From NCBI GenBank assembly GCA_028689775.1, contig JAQVCM010000004.1, positions 62,001-126,000 of the forward strand: DNA of 64,000 nt, read 5' to 3'. Source of the DNA: Crocinitomicaceae bacterium (GTDB lineage: Bacteria > Bacteroidota > Bacteroidia > Flavobacteriales_D > Crocinitomicaceae). The position numbers were made by a program, and so were the translations under genes. The notes beneath the pieces are model-generated. The model saw nothing but the letters and a program-made list of their open reading frames with translations. It was not told the origin of the DNA and did not search any database. Positions 33,331 to 42,848 of this stretch are shown here, piece after piece; within the stretch, counting starts at the first letter, position 1, and the number at the start of each line of letters is the position of its first letter.

Positions 33331-35040
33331 ATGATACAATATACATTCTCAATTGCTCATCCAGAGCAACAATATATATCCATTAGTGCCGAAATCGACT
33401 GTTCTCAAGAAACGGAAATTATTCAATTACCAAGCTGGAGACCTGGGAGATATGAACTTGCAAATTTCGCAAAGAACATTAAAAACTTCAAGATATTCAA
33501 CGAACAAAACCAGCCAGTTGCTTTTTCAAAAATAACCAAAGATTCTTGGAAAGTGGAATGTGGAAGTTCTAAAAAAATCACAGTTAGTTACTTGTATTAC
33601 GCTTCGGAATTGAATGCCGGTTCGACTTATTTGGATAAAGATCAGTTGTATGTCAATCCTGTAAACTGTTGTATTTATTTGGTCGAAAAAGAAAATGAAG
33701 CAAGCAAAATTCATTTGGAAATTCCAGATCATTATGAAATTGCGTGTGCACTTCCTACAGATGGCAGAACGATGACTGCGGAAAACTTTGATCAATTGGC
33801 AGATTCACCATTTATTTGCTCGCCAAGTTTGCAGTACAATGAATACCAAGTGAAAGACACCACTTTTAAACTGTGGTTTCAAGGCGAAGTCAAAGTAGAT
33901 TGGGATCGGATCATCAAAGATTTCTCTGCTTTTACAAGCAAACAATTGATGAAATTCGGCATTTTCCCGGCAGAAGAATATCATTTCTTTTTTCAGATTG
34001 TACCTTATAAAGCGTATCACGGAGTGGAACACTTAACTTCAACCGTAATCTTATTAGGTCCAAGCTATGAGGTTTTTGAAGATTTCTACAAAGAATTATT
34101 AGGCGTTAGTTCGCACGAATTATACCACGCGTGGAATGTCAAAGCAATACGTCCGATTGAGATGTTTCCGTACGATTTCACCAAAGAGAATTATTCCAGA
34201 ATGGGGTATTTATGCGAAGGAGTTACAACGTACATGGGCGACTTATTTTTATACAAGAGTGGAGTTTTCAACTTTCCGCAATATGTAAATGAATTGAAAG
34301 CACAATTGCAAAAACACTTTGATAATTTTGGTCGCTTTAATTATTCAGTAACAGATTCATCGTTCGATACGTGGTTGGACGGCTATGTTCCTGGCGCGCC
34401 AAATAGAAAAGTATCCATTTATACCGAAGGTTGTTTGTTGGCATTTGCGACGGATGTTTTCATCATCAAACATTCGAAAGGACGATACAAATTAGATGAC
34501 GTGATGCGAACCTTGTATGATGATTTTTACTTGCAAGGAAAAGGTGTTTCGGAAGCGGACTACAAAAGTGTCATCAGCAAAATTGCAGGCGAAAGCATTG
34601 AACCCATGTTTGAAGAGTTTTATCACGGCCACGCACCTTTCGAATCCTTATTAACCAAATCATTCGATTACCTCGGATTGGAAATGACTCAGACGCCATC
34701 CACAACGTATAGTCACGGACGATTGGGTTTCAAAAGCATTCCACAAGCACAAAATTTTATCGTGAAAGCTATTTTCCCCGGAAGTCCAGCAGAATTGGGC
34801 GGCATGATGCTGGAGGATGAAATCATTGCAGTGAACAAGTATACCTGCAATGGAGAATTGGAAAAGTGGTTGACTTATTTTGATTTAGATGCTAAAAGAA
34901 TTACTGTACTTCGAAAAGGAACTTTGGTTGAATTGTTATTACCAGAAGTAGATCGCAAATTTTATTCTGTTTATGACATTCAAAAAATTGAGAAACCGAT
35001 TGAAATTCAAGAGAACGCATTTGTTTTCTGGTCGAAATAA
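33331..35040 (+). CDS. M61 family metallopeptidase with PDZ domain
   Basis: The 569-residue protein is an M61 glycyl aminopeptidase-like enzyme. The N-terminal beta-sandwich (1-200) includes QLPSWRPGRYELANFAKNI. The zinc site is SSHELYHAWNVKAIRP (HExxH near 262-266) and the downstream glutamate is in LCEGVTTYMGDL (near 293). A PDZ domain follows at about 455-545 (FIVKAIFPGSPAELGGMMLEDEIIAVN). No signal peptide is visible, so it is probably cytosolic. The start is close to the terminator of the FKBP gene, so it likely has its own promoter. Confidence 0.9.
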   Translation: MIQYTFSIAHPEQQYISISAEIDCSQETEIIQLPSWRPGRYELANFAKNIKNFKIFNEQNQPVAFSKITKDSWKVECGSSKKITVSYLYYASELNAGSTYLDKDQLYVNPVNCCIYLVEKENEASKIHLEIPDHYEIACALPTDGRTMTAENFDQLADSPFICSPSLQYNEYQVKDTTFKLWFQGEVKVDWDRIIKDFSAFTSKQLMKFGIFPAEEYHFFFQIVPYKAYHGVEHLTSTVILLGPSYEVFEDFYKELLGVSSHELYHAWNVKAIRPIEMFPYDFTKENYSRMGYLCEGVTTYMGDLFLYKSGVFNFPQYVNELKAQLQKHFDNFGRFNYSVTDSSFDTWLDGYVPGAPNRKVSIYTEGCLLAFATDVFIIKHSKGRYKLDDVMRTLYDDFYLQGKGVSEADYKSVISKIAGESIEPMFEEFYHGHAPFESLLTKSFDYLGLEMTQTPSTTYSHGRLGFKSIPQAQNFIVKAIFPGSPAELGGMMLEDEIIAVNKYTCNGELEKWLTYFDLDAKRITVLRKGTLVELLLPEVDRKFYSVYDIQKIEKPIEIQENAFVFWSK

Positions 35041-35135
35041 AAGAAGTAATCATTTTGCAACTACAAAAAAATGATTTTAAAGTCAGTCTCACGCAGTTGG
35101 CAGATAAAAAACTGACATTACGTCATAAAATTAAC

Positions 35136-35175
35136 GCTTTTCTGACTAGAAACATTTCATTTTGTCAGGAAAAGC
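35136..35175. promoter_or_regulatory. inverted repeat upstream of dnaK
   Basis: GCTTTTCTGAC (35136-35146) and GTCAGGAAAAGC (35164-35175) can pair, with one bulged base. It lies about 65-100 bases before the dnaK start and could be an operator or 5' hairpin. The function is inferred. Confidence 0.3.
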
Positions 35176-35240
35176 CTTAGAATTTCTAATGGTATAAAAA
35201 TTGACTATTAGAAAGAAAATAAATTAAAAAATAAAGTAAA

Positions 35241-37136
35241 ATGGGAAAGATAATCGGTATCGACTTAGGAACTACAAACTCTTGTGTTTCCGTAATGGAA
35301 GGGAACGAACCAGTTGTAATTGCTAATTCAGAAGGCAAAAGAACAACGCCATCTATTGTGGCATTTATTGAAGGTGGAGAAAGAAAAATTGGAGATCCTG
35401 CAAAAAGACAAGCGATCACCAATCCAACCAAAACAATCAACTCTATCAAACGTTTCATGGGAACTTCCTTTGATGACATGAAAGCTGAGATTGCTAAAAT
35501 GCCTTTCGAAATTGTAAAAGGAGACAACAATACTCCACGCGTTAAAATCGACGACAGAACATATACTCCACAGGAGATTTCTGCAATGGTTCTTCAGAAA
35601 ATGAAGAAAACAGCTGAAGACTATTTAGGTCACGAAGTAACTGAAGCAGTAGTAACTGTTCCAGCATACTTTAATGACTCTCAACGTCAAGCTACCAAAG
35701 AAGCAGGAGAAATTGCAGGTTTAACAATCAAAAGAATCATCAACGAGCCAACTGCTGCGGCATTAGCTTACGGGATGGACAAAAAAGGAATTGACCAAAA
35801 AATCGCTGTATTTGACTTCGGTGGTGGAACGCATGACGTTTCTATCTTGGAATTAGGAGATGGTGTTTTTGAAGTATTGGCTACAGACGGTGACACGCAC
35901 TTAGGTGGTGATGACGTGGATCAAACAATCATCAAATGGTTGGTTGACGAATTCAAAAATGACGAAGGTTTGGACTTGACGAAAGATCCAATGGCTCTTC
36001 AACGTTTGAAAGAAGCTGCTGAGAAAGCGAAAATTGAACTTTCATCAACTACTTCAACTGAAATCAACTTGCCATACATCATGCCAGTTGACGGTGTGCC
36101 AAAACACTTAGTTAGAACTTTGACTCGTGCGAAATTTGAACAATTGATTTCTTCAATCGTTGAAAAAACAATCGCTCCATGTCGTTCAGCTTTGAAAAAC
36201 GCAGGTTTGACAGTTGCTGATATTGACCAAGTAATTTTAGTAGGTGGTTCTACACGTATTCCAGTTATTCAGGATGCAGTAGAGCGTTTCTTCGGAAAAT
36301 CGCCTTCAAAAGGAGTTAACCCAGACGAAGTTGTTGCTTTAGGAGCTGCAATTCAAGGTGGAGTTTTAACAGGTGAAGTGAAAGACGTATTGTTATTAGA
36401 CGTTATTCCATTGTCTGTTGGTATTGAAACAATGGGTGGTGTTTTGACGAAATTAATTGAAGCAAACACAACGATCCCAACTAAAAAATCAGAGACTTTC
36501 TCTACAGCATCTGACAATCAACCATCTGTTGATATTCATGTATTGCAAGGAGAACGTTCCATGGCAGCTGACAACAAATCGTTAGGTCGTTTCCAATTGA
36601 CGGATATTCCACCAGCGCAAAGAGGTGTTCCGCAAATCGAAGTTACTTTTGACATCGATGCGAATGGTATCATGCACATTTCTGCAAAAGACAAAGGAAC
36701 TGGTAAAGAACAATCAATCAAAATTGAAGCTTCTTCAGGATTGTCTGATGACGATATCAAAAGAATGAGAGCTGAAGCTGAAGCAAATGCGGATGCAGAT
36801 AAAAAAGCACTTGAAGCAGTTGAAAAAATCAACAAAGCTGACTCTTTAATCTTCCAAACTGAACGTCAGTTGAAAGAATACGGAGACAAAATCTCTGCTG
36901 ATAAAAAACAACCAATCGAAGATGCTTTGGCTGAATTGAAAGTTGTTTATGAAGCAAAAGATTTAGAGAACATCGATGCTGCAACTGAAAAGTTGAACAA
37001 CGTGTTCCAAGCTGCTTCTGAAGACATGTACAACGCTTCTAACCCACAAGGTGGACAAGAAGGTGGACAAGCTGAATCAAACCCAACTGACGAAGTAACA
37101 GATGTTGATTTTGAAGAAGTAGACGAAAAGAAATAG
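35241..37136 (+). CDS. dnaK: molecular chaperone DnaK (Hsp70)
   Basis: The 631-residue cytoplasmic chaperone refolds proteins with ATP. The ATPase part has [21 protein letters not shown] (1-21), the peptide [16 protein letters not shown] (about 140-155), [22 protein letters not shown] (about 194-215) and VGGSTRIP (about 335). The substrate-binding part starts near 385 ([18 protein letters not shown]), and the C-terminus ends [12 protein letters not shown]. His in GGGTHDVS replaces the usual Phe; I recall similar variants in Flavobacteriales. The gene is monocistronic with a terminator; no dnaJ or grpE is adjacent. Confidence 0.97.
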   Translation: MGKIIGIDLGTTNSCVSVMEGNEPVVIANSEGKRTTPSIVAFIEGGERKIGDPAKRQAITNPTKTINSIKRFMGTSFDDMKAEIAKMPFEIVKGDNNTPRVKIDDRTYTPQEISAMVLQKMKKTAEDYLGHEVTEAVVTVPAYFNDSQRQATKEAGEIAGLTIKRIINEPTAAALAYGMDKKGIDQKIAVFDFGGGTHDVSILELGDGVFEVLATDGDTHLGGDDVDQTIIKWLVDEFKNDEGLDLTKDPMALQRLKEAAEKAKIELSSTTSTEINLPYIMPVDGVPKHLVRTLTRAKFEQLISSIVEKTIAPCRSALKNAGLTVADIDQVILVGGSTRIPVIQDAVERFFGKSPSKGVNPDEVVALGAAIQGGVLTGEVKDVLLLDVIPLSVGIETMGGVLTKLIEANTTIPTKKSETFSTASDNQPSVDIHVLQGERSMAADNKSLGRFQLTDIPPAQRGVPQIEVTFDIDANGIMHISAKDKGTGKEQSIKIEASSGLSDDDIKRMRAEAEANADADKKALEAVEKINKADSLIFQTERQLKEYGDKISADKKQPIEDALAELKVVYEAKDLENIDAATEKLNNVFQAASEDMYNASNPQGGQEGGQAESNPTDEVTDVDFEEVDEKK

Positions 37137-37154
37137 TCTAGTCTAAAAGATACG

Positions 37155-37190
37155 AAAGCCGATTCCAGAAATGGAGTCGGCTTTTTTTGT
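37155..37190 (+). terminator. dnaK terminator
   Basis: AAAGCCGATTCC pairs imperfectly with GGAGTCGGCTTT, followed by seven T. Confidence 0.85.
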
Positions 37191-37310
37191 TTTAATGGAT
37201 TTTGAATTGATGATAATTATTCCGGATGGAACTGATGTATGCAAATTCCGGATGTAAATGGTGGTACATATTTGTGTTGTGATATTTCATTATTTTTTTT
37301 CATTATTTTA

Positions 37311-37348
37311 TTCCGTAGAGGCACGATTAATCGCGCCTCTACGGAATA
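37311..37348. repeat. long palindrome, REP-like
   Basis: CCGTAGAGGC at the left pairs with GCCTCTACGG at the right around an ATTAATCG-containing centre; A/T arms (ATTATTTTATT / AATAAAATAAT) extend the stem further. The core shares GAGGC/GCCTC with the palindrome at 25263-25314. Confidence 0.7.
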
Positions 37349-37431
37349 AAATAATGGTAAATGCCACCACAAAAAAGAATCAAGGTCATAAAAGAATACG
37401 ATACCGATCATCACATAAAAATTAACTGCAT

Positions 37432-37467
37432 AAAAAAAGAGCAGTTTCAAATGAAACTGCTCTTTTT
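37432..37467 (-). terminator. terminator of the secreted-protein gene at 37485
   Basis: AAAGAGCAGTTT pairs with AAACTGCTCTTT, with an A run on the left and a T run on the right. It ends 18 bases from the minus-strand stop codon and can act on both strands. Confidence 0.75.
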
Positions 37468-37484
37468 AAAATATTTTTTTGATA

Positions 37485-37913
37485 CTACAAATCATCCGGC
37501 AATTGCGCAGATTTATAGGCTTTTGGTTTCGGTTTCAATTTATCAATAAAAACAACTCTAAATTTTTCATTTTTTGACGTAACAATCATTTCTGAAATTC
37601 CATTGATGATTAACGGCGCTTGTTTTTTTGCGGTGTAAATATCTTTGTCCATAAACAATTCAAAAGTATCATCTCGGTACTGTAAAAAAACAGAAACAAT
37701 TACTCCATTTTCAACGCGAACTTTTCCAGTTAAACAGCTGGTAACATCTCCTTCGAAAAAACTAACGATGACATTTTTGTGCATATCATCAGCAACTGTA
37801 TAGGAACCTCTCTTCGCAAATGCGTCTTCAAGCTTCTGAAAGCAGTCCTGAGTTTGCGCAGTCGCAGCAAATGTCATAAAAATAGTCAATCCAAACAATA
37901 AAATTTTTCTCAT
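37485..37913 (-). CDS. secreted protein of unknown function
   Basis: The 142-residue protein has a signal peptide (cut near ATAQ). The mature part has two cysteines (QDCFQKLED, DVTSCLTGKVRVENG) and beta strands (GVIVSVFLQYRDDTFELF). No family was recognised. It is a single gene with its own terminator. Confidence 0.65.
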   Translation of the reverse strand: MRKILLFGLTIFMTFAATAQTQDCFQKLEDAFAKRGSYTVADDMHKNVIVSFFEGDVTSCLTGKVRVENGVIVSVFLQYRDDTFELFMDKDIYTAKKQAPLIINGISEMIVTSKNEKFRVVFIDKLKPKPKAYKSAQLPDDL

Positions 37914-37994
37914 AGTGTACCTCTTTAAATGGGTTTCCCCAGTTCCAAATATAACAAGTTTGATTTAAATGTAGCATGTCATCTTGAAATTAAT

Positions 37995-38002
37995 TATTTT
38001 TG
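37995..38002 (+). promoter_or_regulatory. -7 element before gmhA
   Basis: TATTTTTG fits TAnnTTTG and lies 17 bases before the gmhA start. Confidence 0.45.
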
Positions 38003-38018
38003 ACAAAAATCAAATTGA

Positions 38019-38588
38019 ATGAACACAAACCAAATTGCAGACCATTTTGTTGAGGCTGCGGATGTTTTACTAAAATTTAACACAGCCGAGAATTTTTCCA
38101 AAATTCAACGTGCTGGTGAAATAATGTCCACATCTTTAAAAAATGGCGGAAAAATCATTAGCTGTGGTAACGGTGGTTCGATGTGTGATGCCATGCATTT
38201 TGCAGAAGAACTAACAGGAAGATACAGAGACGACCGTCAAGCTCTTCCTGCAATTTCAATTTCAGACCCAAGCCACATATCCTGTGTGGCAAACGATTAC
38301 GGCTACGAATTCGTTTTCTCACGATACGTAGAAGCACACGGAAACAAAGGCGATGTACTTCTTGCAATTTCTACATCTGGAAATTCAAAAAACGTACTAA
38401 ACGCCATTGAAGTTGCCAAGAAAAAAGGACTTAAAATCGTTGGCCTTACTGGAAAAGATGGTGGTAAAATGGTTGATTTATGTGACGAGGAAATTAGAGC
38501 ACCTGAATCTAAATTTGCAGATCGCGCACAAGAAATTCACATCAAAGTAATTCATTCCTTGATTCATTTCATTGAAAGTCAATTTTAA
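38019..38588 (+). CDS. gmhA: phosphoheptose isomerase (D-sedoheptulose 7-phosphate isomerase)
   Basis: The 189-residue cytoplasmic enzyme converts sedoheptulose 7-phosphate to heptose 7-phosphate, the first step of ADP-heptose synthesis for LPS. The SIS-domain motifs are [30 protein letters not shown] (about 48-77), [19 protein letters not shown] and [18 protein letters not shown] with its zinc-binding residues. The length is typical of GmhA. A GT9 heptosyltransferase-like gene follows about 100 bases later on the same strand and supports the role. Confidence 0.9.
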   Translation: MNTNQIADHFVEAADVLLKFNTAENFSKIQRAGEIMSTSLKNGGKIISCGNGGSMCDAMHFAEELTGRYRDDRQALPAISISDPSHISCVANDYGYEFVFSRYVEAHGNKGDVLLAISTSGNSKNVLNAIEVAKKKGLKIVGLTGKDGGKMVDLCDEEIRAPESKFADRAQEIHIKVIHSLIHFIESQF

Positions 38589-38684
38589 GCAGCAATTAAA
38601 CAGACTTTAAATCGCTTTAAATAAAAAACCTGAGACGCATTAAATTTCAAAGTTTGAATCTTTGAGAATTAATCACACTAAAAA

Positions 38685-39656
38685 ATGAAAAAGATATTAA
38701 TCATTCAAACAGCTTTTTTAGGTGATGTCATTCTTGCAACACCAGTCATTTCAGAAATGGCACGGATTTATCCAGCTTGTAAAATTGATGTTTTAGTTCG
38801 AAAAGGAAATGAAAGCTTACTCAAAAACAATCCTTTTATCAACGACGTATTTGTTTTTGACAAGCAGAAAGGAAAATACAGCTCTATCCTAAAATTGATC
38901 AAGCAATTTAGAACTCACAAATACGATGAAATCATCAACCTACAGCGCTTTGCGAGTAGCGGACTGATCACTGTTCTTTCGGGTGCAAAAGCCACAATTG
39001 GGTTCAACAAAAACCCATTTTCATTCTTATTTACAAAAAAAGTAAAACACCTCATGGACAATCGGCATGAAGTGGAACGAAACTTAGAATGCATCAAACA
39101 TCACGGTGCAAATACCATTCGAAAACCGGAACTTTTTCCAGCCGATAGCGATTATCAAAAGGTCTTCCCATTTCAGCAACATGGAGCGTATTTTTGTTTA
39201 GCGCCAGCATCTGTCTGGTTTACCAAGCAATTGCCTTTTGATAAATGGGTAACACTCGGCAAAATTTTATCAAAAAAAGGAAAGGTTTACCTTTTGGGAG
39301 GAAAAGAAGATCGTGTTTTGTGTGAGGAGATCAGGGCGGAAATTGATTCTGAAAATTGTTTGAATTTAGCGGGTGAACTGAATTTATTACAATCAGCAGC
39401 ACTTATAAAATCAGCGCAACGAAACTACGTAAATGATTCTGGACCGATGCACATTTGTTCAGCGATGAACGCACCTGTTACTACTTTTTATTGTTCTACC
39501 ATCCCAGCATTTGGATTTGGCCCACTTTCTGACGATTCAAAAATCAACCAAATTCAAGAAAATTTATATTGTCGACCTTGTGGAATTCACGGATTTAAAA
39601 GCTGTCCTGAAAAACATTTTAGATGTGGACACGAAATAATACTTGACGAAGAATAA
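38685..39656 (+). CDS. glycosyltransferase family 9, ADP-heptose:LPS heptosyltransferase-like
   Basis: The 323-residue enzyme has the GT9 N-terminal signature ILIIQTAFLGDVILATPVI and the C-terminal sugar-nucleotide segment (NCLNLAGELNLLQSAALIKSAQRNYVNDSGPMHICSA). These are the WaaC/WaaF/WaaQ type motifs for transferring heptose to lipopolysaccharide core on the cytoplasmic face of the inner membrane. Cysteines near the end (YCRPCGIHGFKSCPEKHFRCGH) are unusual and may bind metal. It follows gmhA and is likely cotranscribed. Confidence 0.85.
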   Translation: MKKILIIQTAFLGDVILATPVISEMARIYPACKIDVLVRKGNESLLKNNPFINDVFVFDKQKGKYSSILKLIKQFRTHKYDEIINLQRFASSGLITVLSGAKATIGFNKNPFSFLFTKKVKHLMDNRHEVERNLECIKHHGANTIRKPELFPADSDYQKVFPFQQHGAYFCLAPASVWFTKQLPFDKWVTLGKILSKKGKVYLLGGKEDRVLCEEIRAEIDSENCLNLAGELNLLQSAALIKSAQRNYVNDSGPMHICSAMNAPVTTFYCSTIPAFGFGPLSDDSKINQIQENLYCRPCGIHGFKSCPEKHFRCGHEIILDEE

Positions 39657-39668
39657 ACACAAAAGAAA

Positions 39669-40184
39669 TTACATCTTCGGCGTATCATAAACCTTTTCCA
39701 TCACATAATCTTCCATCCAATAGCCTTGCCCAATGTCTATGTTTTCTTCTTTGAGAATTTTCATTTCCATTTTCAAATAAAATTGGAGCGCAGCATTAAA
39801 ACGATTTACATTCAGGAACAAGCGTTTACGGTTTCGAGATTCCAATTCTGAAACTGCTTTCTGAAATAACTTCTCCCCGATTCCCTTTCCTTGTTGATTT
39901 GGCAAAACATATAGTTTATGAATTTTCATCGAATATTGATCTTCTGTGCATTGAATTGCCATAAATCCTAGCGCAACATCCGCTTCAAAATAAGCATAAT
40001 AAAGATGTCCATCATCGATTGACCTTCTAAGGCTAGATAAGGAATAGAAGCGATTCAACATGTATTCCAGTTGTTCCTTTTTCAGAATATCCCCATAAGC
40101 AACTGGCCACGTTTGAATGGCGATATCATGAACCAACTGCAACTCATTTTCTCCTATTTGTTGAATATTTTCCCTCAATTTCAA
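39669..40184 (-). CDS. GNAT family N-acetyltransferase
   Basis: The 171-residue protein has the acetyl-CoA site MKIHKLYVLPNQQGKGIGEKLFQKAV (about 84-109; Q-x-G-x-G) and RFNAALQFYLKMEMKI (motif B, about 135-150), ending VMEKVY as in many small GNATs. It may acetylate a small molecule or peptide; the substrate is unknown. It is convergent with the heptosyltransferase gene, with 12 bases between the stops. Confidence 0.85.
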   Translation of the reverse strand: MKLRENIQQIGENELQLVHDIAIQTWPVAYGDILKKEQLEYMLNRFYSLSSLRRSIDDGHLYYAYFEADVALGFMAIQCTEDQYSMKIHKLYVLPNQQGKGIGEKLFQKAVSELESRNRKRLFLNVNRFNAALQFYLKMEMKILKEENIDIGQGYWMEDYVMEKVYDTPKM

Positions 40185-40352
40185 GTCATTTTAGTGGTCT
40201 AAAAGTACGCTTTTCACTTCAATGTTAACACGTAAACAGCTTTAAAAGTATGGAAACTAAAGAATTCTGATGTTTTAATTATTTGTTATAAATTGAAAAA
40301 AGGGTATCAATCGATGTGAAAGTAAAAAATAATCCCTAATTTAACATTCATA

Positions 40353-40751
40353 ATGAGACAAACTATGGAAACAACAATCACAAAAGGTATTAAAATATCC
40401 GTTGTAAGCAGTTTTAAATCAGAGTATTCAAACCTGTTACAAAATGCATATTACTTTGAATACAGAATCCAAATAGAAAACAAAAGTGAGCATACCGTTA
40501 AGTTAATTCGAAGAGATTGGTTCATTTACGATTCATTAGACTTACCGCGATATGTTAGCGGAGAAGGTGTGGTTGGCCAGCAACCTATTCTATCTCCAGG
40601 CGAAATTTATCAATACACAAGCGGAAGCGATTTGAGTAGTGAAATAGGTTATATGACAGGTCACTACACTTTTATAGATATGGAAACAGCATTAGAATTT
40701 CCAGTGTATATCCCTCGTTTTGATTTGATTTTTCCCGCAAAAATGAACTAA
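40353..40751 (+). CDS. apaG: ApaG-family protein
   Basis: The 132-residue protein is a single ApaG beta-sandwich domain. The pattern TKGIKISVVSSFKSEYSN, YFEYRIQIENKSEHTVKLIRRDWFIYDSLD, EGVVGQQPILSPGEIYQYTSGS and GYMTGHYTFIDMETA matches the family. It occurs alone or next to RNA-processing genes; a role in Co2+/Mg2+ resistance is reported in Enterobacteria. The start may be the ATG at 40353 or the later one at 40365 (METTITKG), which fits the family better. Confidence 0.9.
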   Translation: MRQTMETTITKGIKISVVSSFKSEYSNLLQNAYYFEYRIQIENKSEHTVKLIRRDWFIYDSLDLPRYVSGEGVVGQQPILSPGEIYQYTSGSDLSSEIGYMTGHYTFIDMETALEFPVYIPRFDLIFPAKMN

Positions 40752-40763
40752 ATGCATTTAATT

Positions 40764-42695
40764 TTAACTCAAAGGTTGAATAATAAGCACTCCTAAATTG
40801 TTTAAACGAAAGACATCTCCCCAAGAATCTTGAATTGCTTTAAGCGCCATGTTAGATGACATTTTATTCGTCATGTCTACCTGCTTTAAAAACTTATCCC
40901 AATCTTGATTTTTAATTAAAAAGTCTTTTAAATTTTCAGAAACAAAAACAGAATACTCTTTCACATTCAATTTGTTTTCTGTCATGAAGGCCATTTTATT
41001 TTCGTTTTGAATTAACAAACCATTATTTCCACAAACCAATACTCTTTTTTCCTCATCGCAAATAAAACCGTAAGTTAAACGACTTGGATCGATCAATTCT
41101 TGCTTATTTATTTCTCTTGTAAATTCCGACAAGTCTGCAATGTCATTTATTTTACTTTCCATGTATTGGTTGAAAAAGTAACTTTCAAGCTTATCTGAAT
41201 TGGTTTCCCAAAAGATCAAACGTCCATCATTCAACTTTAAAACCTGCATGCCAATTGTAAACTTAATCTGATCTTCAAAGTAAGAATTTTCAAGCGTTTG
41301 ACTTTTCTGTTTTAAATCAATAAACGATTCCAAAGCACTGATTTTATGAGACAATTCAATTTCCACTTCACTTTTAGAAGATGAAAAATCATTTGTTTTC
41401 TGTTTTAAAGTATTGAGATGGTGATTTCTTTTCAACAACGTATACAAATACAGAAGCAACAATAAAATGGATAAAACGGAGAAAATAATTACAATTATTT
41501 TTGCTCTATCCCTTTGTTTATCGCTGTTATCTTTTAAAATATTTTCTCGTTTACTCTGAATTAAGCGATCTTCTTCTCGCTGAGTTTCGTATGCAATTCT
41601 TTGCAGCTCGATTTGCTCTGAACGCTGAGATTTTTCAATTTTCTCGTTGACCGCAATGTATTTAGAATAAAACTCACTGGCTAATTTATAATCCTTTAAA
41701 GCTTCGTAGGTTAAGGCGATTTTGTAAAGCACATCCGCTTGCTCTTTGACTAAATTATTAGAATCAGCTACCTGCAAAGATTTGAAATAGTACGGCAGTG
41801 CTGCTTTGAACTGATCTTGAAAAAAGTGCCAGTCTCCTAAATTATAATAGCTTTCAGTAATACCGATGAGATTATAGATTTGTTTTCGAATGTTCAAAGC
41901 CTTCAAAAAATATTCTTTTGCTAAATCTACATCACCATTTTCAAAATAAACAATGGCGATGTTGTTATAGGATAGCGCTTTGTGCAACTTTACATTTCCT
42001 TTTAATGTTAACAGAAGAGACTTTTGATAATAATTATAACCGACTTCGAGGTTGTTTTTTGCTACGTTAATTTTACCGAGTAAATCATACGCGTTCCGAG
42101 TCGCATTTTGAAAATTGAGTTTTTTAACTCGTTCCAAATATGTCAACGCTTCTGCTTCTGCTAAATCATATAATTCATCTCTTAAATAAACTTCAGCCAA
42201 ATTGAGTTGCCCAACAAACGACTCATTATCAGGTGGTAAGTTTTTAGATGTTTCAAGTGATTTAACAAAATACTCGATTGCTTTCGGATTGTTATTGGAG
42301 TTAAAGTAAGAAATACCCATTTGATTTTCAGCATCTGCTAATAACGCAAAATCTTCTTTCCGCTTATAATAGGGAATACATTGATGCAGATAGGTTCTAC
42401 TCAATTCCATTTTACCTACTTTATTATAGTATGAAGATAAAACTAATTTCCCTAAAGTCATCAGCGAAAAATCATCGTCTTCTATTCCTTTGTTCAAGGC
42501 AAGATTACCAATATAAAACAATGAATCTCTCGAATTGGCGAGATAATAGGTTCGCAATTGAGAGATGGATTGCTCTCTTTTATCAGGTTGCATGTGAAAT
42601 TGTTCTAGCAACTTCTTCGTATTTACTTCTTGAGCAAAAGAGATGTTACAGCAAATAAAAAACAATAAAAAAATGAGTGGTTTTTTCACAAGCAA
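40764..42695 (-). CDS. TPR-repeat membrane protein with degenerate SpoIIE-like C-terminal domain
   Basis: The 643-residue protein has a signal peptide (cut near SFAQ), about eight TPR repeats (about 60-370, for example YNNIAIVYFENGDVDLAKEYFLKALNI), one transmembrane helix near 400-420 and a cytoplasmic C-terminal part. Residues about 470-643 (YGFICDEEKRVLVCGNNGLLIQ, EYSVFVSENLKDFLIKN, LNNLGVLIIQPL) follow the strand order of SpoIIE-type PP2C phosphatases but lack the conserved Asp pairs. Catalysis is therefore unlikely, and a sensor or binding role is possible. Partner genes are not adjacent. Confidence 0.6.
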   Translation of the reverse strand: MLVKKPLIFLLFFICCNISFAQEVNTKKLLEQFHMQPDKREQSISQLRTYYLANSRDSLFYIGNLALNKGIEDDDFSLMTLGKLVLSSYYNKVGKMELSRTYLHQCIPYYKRKEDFALLADAENQMGISYFNSNNNPKAIEYFVKSLETSKNLPPDNESFVGQLNLAEVYLRDELYDLAEAEALTYLERVKKLNFQNATRNAYDLLGKINVAKNNLEVGYNYYQKSLLLTLKGNVKLHKALSYNNIAIVYFENGDVDLAKEYFLKALNIRKQIYNLIGITESYYNLGDWHFFQDQFKAALPYYFKSLQVADSNNLVKEQADVLYKIALTYEALKDYKLASEFYSKYIAVNEKIEKSQRSEQIELQRIAYETQREEDRLIQSKRENILKDNSDKQRDRAKIIVIIFSVLSILLLLLYLYTLLKRNHHLNTLKQKTNDFSSSKSEVEIELSHKISALESFIDLKQKSQTLENSYFEDQIKFTIGMQVLKLNDGRLIFWETNSDKLESYFFNQYMESKINDIADLSEFTREINKQELIDPSRLTYGFICDEEKRVLVCGNNGLLIQNENKMAFMTENKLNVKEYSVFVSENLKDFLIKNQDWDKFLKQVDMTNKMSSNMALKAIQDSWGDVFRLNNLGVLIIQPLS

Positions 42696-42848
42696 AGAAT
42701 GTAATTAGTTTAAAAGTATGTGAATATAAAAAAATAATATGGAATTTCAACTCCTTAAAATACTTTCTTTTTCAAAACCAATTGATATTCTAATTTCTGT
42801 TAATTCAATCCATAAAATTTAATTAGCTTTACATTAAAATTAAATCAT

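Larger units (their letters stand above)
37137..37484. other. intergenic region between dnaK and the next gene
   Basis: These 348 bases hold the dnaK terminator (37155-37190), a palindrome (37311-37348) and a second terminator (37432-37467). No gene was found. Confidence 0.7.
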
